Part shown: one piece after another, positions 7,945-16,031 of the stretch | Numbering within the stretch: position 1 is the first letter of the stretch | Layout: each line of letters starts with the position of its first letter | Source: Christensenella sp964494645 | GTDB taxonomy: Bacteria > Bacillota > Clostridia > Christensenellales > Christensenellaceae | DNA length: 47,960 nt | Assembly (NCBI GenBank): GCA_964494645.1 | Contig: CAZBSH010000012.1 | Location: forward strand, 1-47,960 | Reading direction: 5' to 3' | The notes under the pieces: model-generated | The model's input: only the letters and a program-made list of their open reading frames with translations | Databases searched by the model: none | What the model was told of the DNA's origin: nothing | Position numbers and translations under genes: made by a program

Positions 7945-8925
7945 CTACTGTAAGCACTGAATGAGTTTCCCATCTAATATTTCAAGCACGCGCTGCGCTG
8001 TTTTTTCGTCGATCACCAGATAGTTGAGCAATCCTGTATTTAATACGCCGATCGCTGAAAGCGCGCGGTATTCCCCGGCGATAATACCCATCACCTTGCC
8101 CGCTTTACGCAGATATTCCTCGCCGATACCAATAATACGGCTATTGTAGTCGTTGTTGACGAACTCTCCCTTGATATTCAAACGAAACGCGCAAATATCC
8201 CCCACCGGTTTACCGTAATTTTCGTTGATCCGTTCGATCATCCTGTCGATGGGTATTCTCGTATTGTTTTCATAATAATCCGGCGGCGCGCCCGCCGAAA
8301 CCACAGCAAAATCGATATTCGCCCATTTTTCCACGATAGACTGCATGTACACACTTTGCATATAAAGCGCGCGGTCAGCGATCGTCTCTACAATCGCGGG
8401 CGCATAAATGAACGATGGCGTACCATGAAGCTTTTCCGCGAACATGCGCACCGTCTCATTAAGCTGATATTCCATACCTACGCGGTTTGATCCGCCTAAA
8501 AGCGGCACAACGTTCACATCGTAAATATCCCTGTTGATCGGGAAAGACTGCATAAATTCATAACACATCCGCCCCCACGCAATGCCAAGCGCCGAATGGC
8601 TTTTCAATATTTCGGACGCAAGCAATCCTCCTTGTGAGGAAACGATACGGATAAGCATTTCCTCCGACGTCACATTGGTGGGCACAACACGGCAGTCATC
8701 AAGCTGAAACCTGTCCTTAAAAATTCCGGACAGCGCGTCATTGTTGGCGTATGGATCTTTGATGTTGATCTCTATGATGCCGTTTTCCATCGCCTCAGAA
8801 AGCATCATAGAAACGCCTGAACGCGATATTCCAAGCTTCGCCGCAATCTCCGCCTGCGTCATTTTTTCCGTATAATACATTTTGGCGCACTGCACCATGA
8901 TCTGTATGTCATTCCTTGCGTCCAT
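7945..8925 (-). CDS. SorC/DeoR-family sugar-binding transcriptional regulator
   Basis: This 326-residue regulator has an N-terminal helix-turn-helix (about 22-45, MTQAEIAAKLGISRSGVSM). A SorC-type sugar-phosphate binding domain follows (about 55-325) with HSALGIAWGRMCYEF, VNVVPLLGG and IDFAVVSAGAPP. Family members bind phosphorylated sugars and act as activators or repressors. The start at 8925 is chosen because AGGAG lies seven bases upstream; that site overlaps the stop codon of the kinase gene. An ATG at 8955 lies within the kinase gene. Its place directly after a pentulose kinase suggests it senses a pentulose phosphate made by the operon. That would give this locus two sugar sensors (see the AraR-like gene). 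Confidence 0.9.
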   Translation of the reverse strand: MDARNDIQIMVQCAKMYYTEKMTQAEIAAKLGISRSGVSMMLSEAMENGIIEINIKDPYANNDALSGIFKDRFQLDDCRVVPTNVTSEEMLIRIVSSQGGLLASEILKSHSALGIAWGRMCYEFMQSFPINRDIYDVNVVPLLGGSNRVGMEYQLNETVRMFAEKLHGTPSFIYAPAIVETIADRALYMQSVYMQSIVEKWANIDFAVVSAGAPPDYYENNTRIPIDRMIERINENYGKPVGDICAFRLNIKGEFVNNDYNSRIIGIGEEYLRKAGKVMGIIAGEYRALSAIGVLNTGLLNYLVIDEKTAQRVLEILDGKLIQCLQ

Positions 8926-8935
8926 ACGTACTCTC

Positions 8936-10438
8936 CTAGGCAGACCAAAAAGCATCCATCGTCCCCATCAGTCGTTTGAATTCCCGATATTTTCCGGCAT
9001 ATATTTTCACAGCGTCACTGTTTGGCTGACATGTATAACTTGCGTGATAAAAACTTTGCGCCGCTTCCTTCATATCCGCAAAGCGCCCGTTTGCAACCGC
9101 GGCGCACATTGCCGCGCCCAACGTACCAAGCTCCCCCGCCTGACAAACCTCAACGGGCATACCAAGCACGTCCGCAAACATTTGCACCCATACCTTCGAA
9201 CGGGAAGGTCCGCCTGAAATACGGGCGATGTTCACGCCGTCCTTTTTATATCCCATCAGCTTTTCCACATGATAGCAGGTGGAAAACGCAACGCCCTCAT
9301 AAATGGCGCGCAGCATGCTTGCTTTGTCGTCCATACACGTCAGCCCCACAAAACAAGCCTTCGCCTTTGGGTTTGCATTCGTGCCGTACAGGTAAGGCAA
9401 AAACACAATATCGCACTCCTCCGGTCGTTTGGACTCTACCAGAGCGTTACACAGCGCATAATATTCCTTGCTGCTCTTATTTTCCTCTTTTAATATTTTC
9501 TGGATAAACCACTCGAGATTACTCGCGGAAGTCATGCTCCCTTCCATTATATTATAATATCCATCCACCGTATAGATGGAAGACATAAATAAATCTTTAT
9601 CTTGCACAGGTTTTTTGTCCGCATAGCAGGTAATGGCCCATGTACCGCCCACAACGCTCAGTACCGTTTCATCCACGATTCCCGTTGCGATCGGACATGC
9701 TGTAAAATCCACCAGTCCCCCCGCAACGATCGTCCCCGGCACCAACCCCGTCTCACGCGCCGCCTGCTGTGTCACCCTGCCGCAAATATCCGTAGACTTC
9801 CTGATAGGCGGCAACAAGCGCATGCACTCCTCCGCACCCAGTTCCCGCAGTACTTCAAGGGAATACTGCCCGCTCAACAGATCCATCGCGCTGATAGACG
9901 ACATGTTAGAGATCTCTCCCCATGCCTCTCCCGTCAGGTAGTAACGGATCACGTCGCTGCAACTGAACGCGTACCGTGATTGTTCGATCACTTTCGGCTC
10001 ATTCAACAAAAACCATTTCAAAAGCGGAATGATCTGCCCTGCCCACAGCGATTGCTTGGTCTTTGGTAATATTCTCTCGTACGTTCCATCCGCCATCCAC
10101 GCTTCCACAAGTCCCGCCGCGCGCAAATCGGTCGATATAATTCCATGATAAGACGGTTTGCCGTCCTTCCCCATCAGGTAAAGCCCGTTTCCGTGACCCG
10201 TGACGGAAATACCGCCAATATCTTCCGGGTGTACGCCGCTTGCTTCTATGACCTCACGGATGCACTGCGCATTTGCTTTATAAAGCGCATCCGTATCACG
10301 CTCCACAAAACCTGCGCGCGGCAATATCTGCGGTACGATTTTCGTTGCCACCGCGAGCTCGTTCCCGTTATCGTCAAATATACCCGCCTTTGATATGCTG
10401 CCTCCGTTGTCCAGTCCTATATAATATTTTCCCGCCAT
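8936..10438 (-). CDS. FGGY carbohydrate kinase, L-xylulose kinase (LyxK)-like
   Basis: This 500-residue FGGY kinase phosphorylates a ketose in the cytoplasm. The N-terminal phosphate-binding motif is YIGLDNGGSISKAGIFD (about 6-22). The C-terminal FGGY signature region is VNIARISGGPSRSKVWVQM followed by GELGTLGAAMCA. Several stretches resemble E. coli LyxK (L-xylulose / 3-keto-L-gulonate kinase), notably PRAGFVERD, TKQSLWAGQIIPLLKWFL, VVGGTWAIT, SASNLEWF and FLPYLYGTNA. It sits between a UlaE-like 3-epimerase and a SorC regulator. This is consistent with L-xylulose being made into L-xylulose-5-phosphate. Other L-pentuloses or a 1-phosphorylating activity cannot be excluded from sequence alone. 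Confidence 0.87.
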   Translation of the reverse strand: MAGKYYIGLDNGGSISKAGIFDDNGNELAVATKIVPQILPRAGFVERDTDALYKANAQCIREVIEASGVHPEDIGGISVTGHGNGLYLMGKDGKPSYHGIISTDLRAAGLVEAWMADGTYERILPKTKQSLWAGQIIPLLKWFLLNEPKVIEQSRYAFSCSDVIRYYLTGEAWGEISNMSSISAMDLLSGQYSLEVLRELGAEECMRLLPPIRKSTDICGRVTQQAARETGLVPGTIVAGGLVDFTACPIATGIVDETVLSVVGGTWAITCYADKKPVQDKDLFMSSIYTVDGYYNIMEGSMTSASNLEWFIQKILKEENKSSKEYYALCNALVESKRPEECDIVFLPYLYGTNANPKAKACFVGLTCMDDKASMLRAIYEGVAFSTCYHVEKLMGYKKDGVNIARISGGPSRSKVWVQMFADVLGMPVEVCQAGELGTLGAAMCAAVANGRFADMKEAAQSFYHASYTCQPNSDAVKIYAGKYREFKRLMGTMDAFWSA

Positions 10439-10453
10439 ATCTTTTTCCCTCGT

Positions 10454-11335
10454 TTATTTTGTTCTCCTCAACGCAGGTTCGTTCTCTTCGTTTGCTGTCC
10501 TGATCTTTTCTGACAAAAACTGACGTGCCGTCTTGATGTACCCGACAGATTCTTCCGCCCCATCCGACCACATCTCCAACACAAAAAGCCCCGCATACTC
10601 ACGCTTTTTCAGATAGGCAAAAAACGCGTCAAAATCGACAATCCCCTCTCCGTACGGCGTATCGCGGATAACGTTTAACCGACCGTCCTTCACATGCCAT
10701 GCGATTGTATCCGCGTAAGCGCGCCCAATATCTTCATACAGCTCTTGTACCGTAACACCGCACGCCGTCAGATTTGCAATGTCCGCATAAATTTTAAGCC
10801 ACGGCGAGCGAATCTCATCCACATACTCCTTGATTTTTGCAAGAGTATTCATGAAATCCGTATCTACATTCTCAATGGCCAGAGTCACCGCGCGGCATGC
10901 CGCATATTTGACAGACGCTCTCAGCCCTTCCAAAAACAATCGTTCTGTCTCTTTGCTTCGCGGACCATAATATTCGTCATATCCCGCGAGCTGCACGATA
11001 CGGATCCCTGTCATTGCGGCAAAATCCACCGCGTCGCGAATCAGCGCCAATCCTGTCTCGCGTGTGTTTTGATCCATACTCCCGATCGGAAACCTTCTGT
11101 TGCCGCTCAAACACATGGTAAAAATAGAAAACTCTGCTTCCAGCAATGCCCTGCGGATCTCTTTGCCTTCTTTGCTGCCGCTTTTTACACGCGCCATTTT
11201 TTCATCCGTCTCGTCAATGCTGATTTCAATAAAATCATAGCCTGCCGATTTCGCTTCCGCTATTTTCTCTTTCCATCCAAGGCTTTGCGGCAAGGCTTTC
11301 TCATAAAGCCCCACCTTGCAATCTTTCAAATCCAT
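10454..11335 (-). CDS. L-xylulose-5-phosphate 3-epimerase-like (UlaE/SgbU family)
   Basis: This 293-residue TIM-barrel isomerase is of the UlaE/SgbU type. Characteristic stretches are KVGLYEKALPQSLGWKEK at the N-terminus, GYDFIEISIDE, MCLSGNRRFPIGS, VQLAGYDEYY, LAIENVDTDFMNT, IAWHVKDG and GLFVLEMW. In the family the metal-binding acidic and histidine residues lie in the IENVD, YADIAN, WHVKDG and LEMW strands; all are present. The known reaction is L-xylulose-5-phosphate to L-ribulose-5-phosphate. The gene is ten bases from the upstream epimerase/aldolase gene and 15 from the downstream kinase, so the three form the core of a LyxK-UlaE-AraD-type route. No 3-keto-L-gulonate-6-phosphate decarboxylase is present, so the entry substrate is unlikely to be ascorbate by the Ula route. 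Confidence 0.9.
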   Translation of the reverse strand: MDLKDCKVGLYEKALPQSLGWKEKIAEAKSAGYDFIEISIDETDEKMARVKSGSKEGKEIRRALLEAEFSIFTMCLSGNRRFPIGSMDQNTRETGLALIRDAVDFAAMTGIRIVQLAGYDEYYGPRSKETERLFLEGLRASVKYAACRAVTLAIENVDTDFMNTLAKIKEYVDEIRSPWLKIYADIANLTACGVTVQELYEDIGRAYADTIAWHVKDGRLNVIRDTPYGEGIVDFDAFFAYLKKREYAGLFVLEMWSDGAEESVGYIKTARQFLSEKIRTANEENEPALRRTK

Positions 11336-11344
11336 TGTTTTCCC

Positions 11345-11980
11345 TTACTGACCGTACCTGCTAAACATCTCCACCGCCAACCGGTCTTCCTCTTCCGTCA
11401 TGATCGCCGGTTCACCCGCCGCTTTAGCCGCCAGATAGCTGCGTGCCACATCTTCGGTATATACCGCAGCGTAAAGCGCTTCTTTTAAGTTTCCGCCGAT
11501 GGTTACGACCCCATGATGGCGTAAGATCACCGCGCGCTTACCTTTGGAATAATCCACAGTCAATATGCCCATCTCAAGACTTCCGGGCGTACTGTAAGGC
11601 GCAACATGCACCGCCCCGAGCGCCACGTTGGAAAGTGTTGTGCAGCATGCAGGCAGCGTATCACTGATAAGCCCCACCGCCGTCGCGTAAGGCTGGTGCG
11701 TATGGATGATCGCGTTCACCTCCGGCATATGTTCATAAATATATTGCAGCGCGATCGTATCGACAGACGGCTTACGCGTCCCTTCAATGATCTCTCCCTC
11801 TTTGTTATAGACGATCAGGTCTTGCGGAACCATACCGACATAATTCATGCCCGACGGCGTCACGATAATATCTCCGTTTTCCTTGCGCACACTAACGTTT
11901 CCGCCTGACATCGTGATCAGCCTGTTATCCTTCATCTCCAACGCCGCCGCTATGATGGCCTCTTTGTCTTGTTCATACAT
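11345..11980 (-). CDS. Class II aldolase/adducin-family enzyme: probable pentulose-phosphate 4-epimerase or aldolase
   Basis: This 211-residue zinc enzyme belongs to the AraD/FucA family. Metal ligands are visible as HTH (93-95) and HH (155-156); phosphate-binding motifs are GGNVS (about 26-30) and TPSG (about 41-44). The signature is mixed. Asp74 in PSVDT matches the 4-epimerase class (aldolases have Glu), and the C-terminus ends SRYGQ like the YYGQ end of AraD, offering a Tyr equivalent. However, the catalytic Asp in THADY of AraD is Asn118 here (TTLSNVALG), and the following VAPYSTPGSLEMG looks like L-fuculose-phosphate aldolase. Context favours L-ribulose-5-phosphate 4-epimerase; cleavage of a ketose phosphate to DHAP and an aldehyde is the alternative. 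GGAGG precedes the ATG. Confidence 0.8.
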   Translation of the reverse strand: MYEQDKEAIIAAALEMKDNRLITMSGGNVSVRKENGDIIVTPSGMNYVGMVPQDLIVYNKEGEIIEGTRKPSVDTIALQYIYEHMPEVNAIIHTHQPYATAVGLISDTLPACCTTLSNVALGAVHVAPYSTPGSLEMGILTVDYSKGKRAVILRHHGVVTIGGNLKEALYAAVYTEDVARSYLAAKAAGEPAIMTEEEDRLAVEMFSRYGQ

Positions 11981-12020
11981 TTTTTTGTCCTCCGTTTATT
12001 TAAAATATTGGTCTGCTTCA

Positions 12021-12935
12021 TCATCCGCCGATCACGCACGTGATGTCCGCGCGTTCCACCAGCACTTTAAGTTCTTCCATATCTTCGTTCGTAAGCCGCG
12101 CTTCCTCTTTCATTGTGTAATCCATTCCCAGCGCGCGATGTTTGTGCTTGCCAAACTGGTGAAAGGGCAGCAGGTCAATGCGCTCTACTCCGAATTCTTT
12201 TGCCCATATAATGACAGACATCACATGCGCCTTTGTATCATTAAAGCCCGGTATGATCGGACACCGGAAAATCACATTTTTACCCTTCTGCCTCAGCTCG
12301 AAAATATTATTGCGCAATAGATCGACATAGTCTCCGCCGTCCGGCATGATTATTGCTGCCTTGTTAGGATCTGTTGTTTTTACATCAAGCAGGATTTCAT
12401 CAACATCGGCAAGCCCCTGCCACATTTTATTCCAGCGAACAATACCGCACGTCTCCACCGCCACACTCAAATACTCACCTTTGCACGCGCGCGCAAGCTC
12501 CGCTACAAACTCTGCCTGCAACAAAGGCTCGCCGCCTGTGATCGTCACGCCGCCGCCCGACCGCGCATAATAGATCGCGTCCTTCATGACCTCACGCATC
12601 ACTTCGTCAACGCTCATATCGTTACCATATATCTGCCGCGCCGAAGCCGGACACATGGCGACACACCGTCCGCAAAAATCGCACAGGGAAGCATTCGTCC
12701 TAACCTTGTTTTCAATATGATAGACCGCTTTGGTGTGGCACAGCCCCTCACAGCGAAGACAGGCCGTGCACAAATTGTCGAACACAACAATCTCACGCTG
12801 CATATTTTGCGACTCCGGATTACTGCACCACGGGCAACGAAGGTGACAGCCTTTCAAAAACACTGCTGTGCGAATCCCTTCTCCGTCGTGGATATGGAAT
12901 TTTTCAATATTGAATACGTTTCCCGTTTTCTCCAT
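12021..12935 (-). CDS. Glycyl radical enzyme activating enzyme (radical SAM, two extra [4Fe-4S] clusters)
   Basis: This 304-residue activase installs the glycyl radical on its partner by S-adenosylmethionine cleavage. The radical SAM motif CHLRCPWC gives Cys30, Cys34 and Cys37. An inserted ferredoxin-like domain carries Cys56/59/62/66 and Cys85/88/91/95, as in activases of the non-PFL classes (PflC-like, CutD, HpdA). Further hallmarks are FHIHDGEGIRTAVFLKGC, SGGGVTITGGEPLLQ, DVKTTDP and DLLPFHQFGKHKH. AGGAG lies seven bases ahead of the ATG. It starts the minus-strand operon and faces the glycyl radical enzyme across a 402-base divergent region, so the pairing is nearly certain. Confidence 0.95.
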   Translation of the reverse strand: MEKTGNVFNIEKFHIHDGEGIRTAVFLKGCHLRCPWCSNPESQNMQREIVVFDNLCTACLRCEGLCHTKAVYHIENKVRTNASLCDFCGRCVAMCPASARQIYGNDMSVDEVMREVMKDAIYYARSGGGVTITGGEPLLQAEFVAELARACKGEYLSVAVETCGIVRWNKMWQGLADVDEILLDVKTTDPNKAAIIMPDGGDYVDLLRNNIFELRQKGKNVIFRCPIIPGFNDTKAHVMSVIIWAKEFGVERIDLLPFHQFGKHKHRALGMDYTMKEEARLTNEDMEELKVLVERADITCVIGG

Positions 12936-13102
12936 CTGTTTTCTCCTGTAATTTTGAAACTGTCCAAACCGTTATATCGCTATGGCTCATTCCGGAATTT
13001 TAAAAATGTTTTTGAGTTGATGTCATTTGTCAAGTCATATGTTAGGGCAGTCAAAACAGAAACTCAAGAACAAATTCCAATTCAAATACAACATATTTTG
13101 CG

Positions 13103-13131
13103 TTAATAACAACTTTGAAAACATATGTCAA
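13103..13131 (-). promoter_or_regulatory. Candidate promoter of the activase / L-pentulose operon
   Basis: Perfect -35 TTGACA (13131-13126 on the minus strand), 17-base spacer, -10 TATTAA (13108-13103). This would give a leader of about 160 bases before the activase ATG. Confidence 0.5.
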
Positions 13132-13175
13132 AACGGTTGTTCTTCTTCCGTCCTCAAACAACAAAAAGTTGTTAT

Positions 13176-13199
13176 AAAAAGGCTTAAAATAGCCTTTTT
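13176..13199. terminator. Symmetric hairpin with T-tracts in both directions (insulator)
   Basis: Arms AAAAAGGCT (13176-13184) and AGCCTTTTT (13191-13199) enclose a 6-base loop. Because the arms end in A/T runs it can terminate transcription both ways. It lies immediately upstream of the -35 of the glycyl radical enzyme promoter, with no gene to terminate, so an insulating or attenuating role is inferred. Confidence 0.55.
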
Positions 13200-13203
13200 G
13201 CCG

Positions 13204-13232
13204 TTTACACGTCCTGCCTTTGTACCTATAAT
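13204..13232 (+). promoter_or_regulatory. Promoter of the glycyl radical enzyme gene
   Basis: -35 TTTACA (13204-13209), 17-base spacer, perfect -10 TATAAT (13227-13232). TTTGTACCTATAAT spans the -10, so a regulator binding the TTTGTAC half-site would block RNA polymerase. Confidence 0.75.
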
Positions 13233-13240
13233 CGAGATAG

Positions 13241-13263
13241 GGAAGCATATGCTGTTTGCTTCC
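13241..13263 (+). other. 5'-end mRNA hairpin in the glycyl radical enzyme leader
   Basis: GGAAGCA (13241-13247) and TGCTTCC (13257-13263) form a 7-base stem starting within a few bases of the predicted transcription start. Such 5' stems often protect mRNA from decay; that role is inference. Confidence 0.45.
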
Positions 13264-13337
13264 TCCCCTTTCAAAACCGTCAACTTTCTGCCGGGTTGAT
13301 TCGATAAATGATAGTTGCAAAGAAGGAGAATTTTGTC

Positions 13338-15821
13338 ATGCAATATGTCAACGAGAATACAAAACAATACAAAGACACCCATGCCTCCCTACTTGGCAAG
13401 AAGGTGTACCGCAGCAAACGGATCGAAGACCTGCGCAACCTGTTGCTTGCTTCCACACCCACTATCTGTTCGGAACGTGCGGTAGCGCTCACAAAAGCCT
13501 ATCAGGAGTTTGAAGGCGAAAACATCTATATCCTGCGCGCGAAGGCGCTGAAAAAGGTATTGGAAGAAATGAGCATCTTCATTTTGGATGGCGAACTGCT
13601 GGTCGGCAATCAGGCATCTACACCGCGCAGCGCGCCTGTTTTTCCGGAATATTCCATCAACTGGATCATCGACGAGCTCGACGGAAAACCCATGAGTCCT
13701 GACAAGCGGCAGGGAGACCGCTTTATCATCAGCGAAGAGCACGAGAAAAACATCCGCGGTTTAGCACCCTTTTGGAAGGGCAAAACACACGCGGAACATT
13801 GCGAAAAGCTTCTTACAGACGATATCCGTGCCACCGGCGCGATCGGCGCGGTGGATTCTTATTGGCTGATGAACGGTGCGGACGGACACCTGACCGTCGA
13901 TTTGAAGCGCGTTGCTTACGAGGGACTGGTTTCGTTTAAAACACAGGCACAGGCAAAAATCGATTCCCTTGACCTTTCCATCCCGGACGATATGACGCAG
14001 CTGCCATTTCTTCAGTCGTGCATCATCCTGTGCGACGCAATCACAGCATTTGCACAGCGCTATGCCGTTCTTGCAAAGGAAATGGCGGAGAGCGAACCCG
14101 ATGCACAGCGCAAGGCGGAGCTTACAAAAATTTCAGATATCTGCAACCATGTGCCGGAGCACCCCGCGCGCACGTTCCACGAAGCATTGCAAGCCTACTG
14201 GTTTATCAACATGGTCATCCAGATCGAAAACAACGGACATTCCTATTCGCTCGGCCGCATGGATACCAATTTATATTCGTTCTATAAAAATGATTTGGAA
14301 ACAGGCGCGCTTTCCTCTCCTGACGACGCTGTCGAGCTGTTAAGCTGCCTGTTTTTGAAGCTGTTCCAGCTGAATAAGATTTTTACCTTCGATAATCAAA
14401 AGTCGTTTTCCGGTTATCAGCTGTTCCAGAATATTACGATCGGCGGGCAAAACAAAAACGGGCACGATGCAACAAACGAGCTATCGTACCTGATCTTGGA
14501 AACACAAGCGGCGATCCGTCTGCATACGCCTTCCGTATCCGCGCGTTATCATGACCGCGTGTCCAACAAATTCATACAATCGTGCCTCGATTGTATTCGC
14601 TTAGGCGGCGGGCAACCCGCATTTTACAGTGATGAGATCTATATTCCCGCTCTTGTCAACCGCGGTATGTCTGTGGAAGACGCGACGGAATATTCTGTCG
14701 TCGGATGCGTAGAAGCGGTATGTGAGGGGAAATGCGGTCATCGCCCCAACGGCTCCGGGCTCATCAATTTGGGTAAGATCGTGGAGGTCGCTCTAAATGA
14801 CGGTACAGACCCAAAAACGGGCATCTGCCCACACGCCGGCATCGGAGACTTAACCACATTCCAAACCTTTGATGAGGTGTTTGATGCCATCAAACAATTC
14901 AGCGCGTGGTACATTCGCGAACAGGTCATCTGGGATAATATCATTGACAAATGCACAGAGCAATATATCGGCGATCCTCTCGTTTCGATGCTCACTTATG
15001 ATTGTATCGGGCGCGGACGCGCTCTTAAAGAAGGCGGCATGTATTACGACTACGCAGGTCCTGAATTTATCGGGACGGCAAATGTGGGCAACTGCCTTGC
15101 GGCAATCAAAAAGGTTATTTTTGAGGATCATTCCCTAAGCGCACAGCAGGTTATGCATGCAATGCGTACGGATTTTAAGGATATGCAGACTTCTCCTACC
15201 GGACCGGAGATACAACAGTTGCTTTTAAACGCGCCCAAATACGGCAATGACGACGATTATGTAGATGATTTGACAGTGGACTATTTCCGTTTCATCTGTG
15301 AAGAGATCGTAAAATACAAGACAACGCGGTATGGACGCGGTCCCATCGGCGCGATGTGGCAGCCGTCCACAAGCACCATCTCCGCCAATGTTCCGTTTGG
15401 CGCGATGGTAGGCGCAACGCCGGACGGACGCGTGGCGGGCGAGCCTTTGGCGGACACGACCGCCCCCATGCACGGCACAGACACGCATGGTCCCACAGCC
15501 TCTCTAAAATCGGTAAGCAAGCTGCCTACCGTCCTTGTTTCAGGGGGCGCGCTGCTCAATCTAAAGCTGAGCCCCTCCTCTGTGGATACCGACGCGGGAC
15601 GGCAAAAGTTCACATCCCTGGTACGAACTTTCTTAGGAGATTTAAAGGGAATGCACATCCAGTTCAACATTGTCAACGCAGATATACTGAAGGAGGCTCA
15701 AAAGGAGCCGCAAAAGTATAAGGATCTCATGGTGCGCGTGGCAGGCTATAGCGCCTTGTTCGCACCACTTGACCGCGATCTGCAAAATGATATCATCGCA
15801 AGAACCGAGCATGTTTTATAG
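13338..15821 (+). CDS. Glycyl radical enzyme of unknown substrate (non-PFL, dehydratase/lyase-like)
   Basis: This 827-residue glycyl radical enzyme has an N-terminal PFL-like domain (about 1-690). The C-terminal radical domain carries RVAGYSALFAPLD, with the radical on Gly803. The thiyl Cys457 and adjacent Glu459 lie in VVGCVEAVCEG. The Cys-x-Glu arrangement is shared with glycerol, propanediol and choline-type lyases and separates it from true pyruvate formate-lyase (Cys-Cys). However, the proline that usually follows the Glu in eliminases is Ala, and the next segment (GKCGHRPNGSG) does not match the motifs I know for glycerol dehydratase, CutC, HpdB or isethionate lyase. The start at 13338 has AAGGAG nine bases upstream; the ATG at 13308 has none. 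Its context of L-pentulose genes suggests a sugar- or polyol-derived substrate. Confidence 0.93.
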   Translation: MQYVNENTKQYKDTHASLLGKKVYRSKRIEDLRNLLLASTPTICSERAVALTKAYQEFEGENIYILRAKALKKVLEEMSIFILDGELLVGNQASTPRSAPVFPEYSINWIIDELDGKPMSPDKRQGDRFIISEEHEKNIRGLAPFWKGKTHAEHCEKLLTDDIRATGAIGAVDSYWLMNGADGHLTVDLKRVAYEGLVSFKTQAQAKIDSLDLSIPDDMTQLPFLQSCIILCDAITAFAQRYAVLAKEMAESEPDAQRKAELTKISDICNHVPEHPARTFHEALQAYWFINMVIQIENNGHSYSLGRMDTNLYSFYKNDLETGALSSPDDAVELLSCLFLKLFQLNKIFTFDNQKSFSGYQLFQNITIGGQNKNGHDATNELSYLILETQAAIRLHTPSVSARYHDRVSNKFIQSCLDCIRLGGGQPAFYSDEIYIPALVNRGMSVEDATEYSVVGCVEAVCEGKCGHRPNGSGLINLGKIVEVALNDGTDPKTGICPHAGIGDLTTFQTFDEVFDAIKQFSAWYIREQVIWDNIIDKCTEQYIGDPLVSMLTYDCIGRGRALKEGGMYYDYAGPEFIGTANVGNCLAAIKKVIFEDHSLSAQQVMHAMRTDFKDMQTSPTGPEIQQLLLNAPKYGNDDDYVDDLTVDYFRFICEEIVKYKTTRYGRGPIGAMWQPSTSTISANVPFGAMVGATPDGRVAGEPLADTTAPMHGTDTHGPTASLKSVSKLPTVLVSGGALLNLKLSPSSVDTDAGRQKFTSLVRTFLGDLKGMHIQFNIVNADILKEAQKEPQKYKDLMVRVAGYSALFAPLDRDLQNDIIARTEHVL

Positions 15822-15833
15822 AAACAAACTATC

Positions 15834-15869
15834 ACCTAAAAACCCCTTTTAAAAAAGGGGTTTTTAGGT
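15834..15869 (+). terminator. Terminator after the glycyl radical enzyme
   Basis: Perfect 17-base arms, starting ACCTAAAAACCCC (15834-15850) and repeated in reverse complement at 15853-15869, enclose a 2-base loop. The inner CCCC/GGGG stem runs into TTTTT. The near symmetry could also stop transcription from the other side. Confidence 0.85.
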
Positions 15870-16031
15870 TGCGCCATTTCTTGACGAGATGGAGAAAGGA
15901 CAGCAAACCTGCTTCAAGCGTTTCGAGCCGTTTCATGCGGTAACAGATCCTTTTCCCATGCTACATTTACAAGATCATTGATTCCTTGATCCCCGTCGCT
16001 ATGCGGCGGCGCGCCAAACAACTTGAAAAAT
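15870..16031 (-). other. Spacer with a stop-free stretch, possible gene remnant
   Basis: No intact gene is seen between the two terminators. On the minus strand 16024-15914 reads 36 codons without a stop (FGAPPHSDGDQGIN, then LVNVAWEKDLLPHETARNA and a stop). It has no start codon or ribosome binding site, so it could be the 3' relic of a lost gene or chance. I do not recognise the peptide. Confidence 0.25.

Larger units (their letters stand above)
12936..13337. promoter_or_regulatory. Divergent control region between activase operon and glycyl radical enzyme
   Basis: This AT-rich, gene-free stretch holds promoters for both directions (13103-13131 minus, 13204-13232 plus). It also holds a hairpin insulator (13176-13199), a small dyad AACAAC-N5-GTTGTT (13157-13173), and a TTTGTAC (13219-13225) resembling an AraR half-site next to the plus-strand -10. 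CATATG occurs three times (13036-13041, 13122-13127, 13246-13251). No convincing small ORF is seen. Confidence 0.6.

Noticed and set aside
8936..11980. Ascorbate (Ula) or 2,3-diketo-L-gulonate (Yia) operon
   Set aside because: The LyxK/UlaE/AraD-like trio fits, but the decarboxylase, lactonase, reductase and PTS or TRAP transporter genes are absent.
13028..13033. Second TTGACA (minus strand) as a promoter for the activase operon
   Set aside because: The sequence at 17 bases spacing (AACATT) is not a usable -10; the copy at 13131-13126 has a better partner.
13338..15821. Pyruvate formate-lyase
   Set aside because: The active site has a single Cys followed by Val-Glu instead of the adjacent Cys-Cys pair, and the activase has the extra ferredoxin domain absent from PFL activase.
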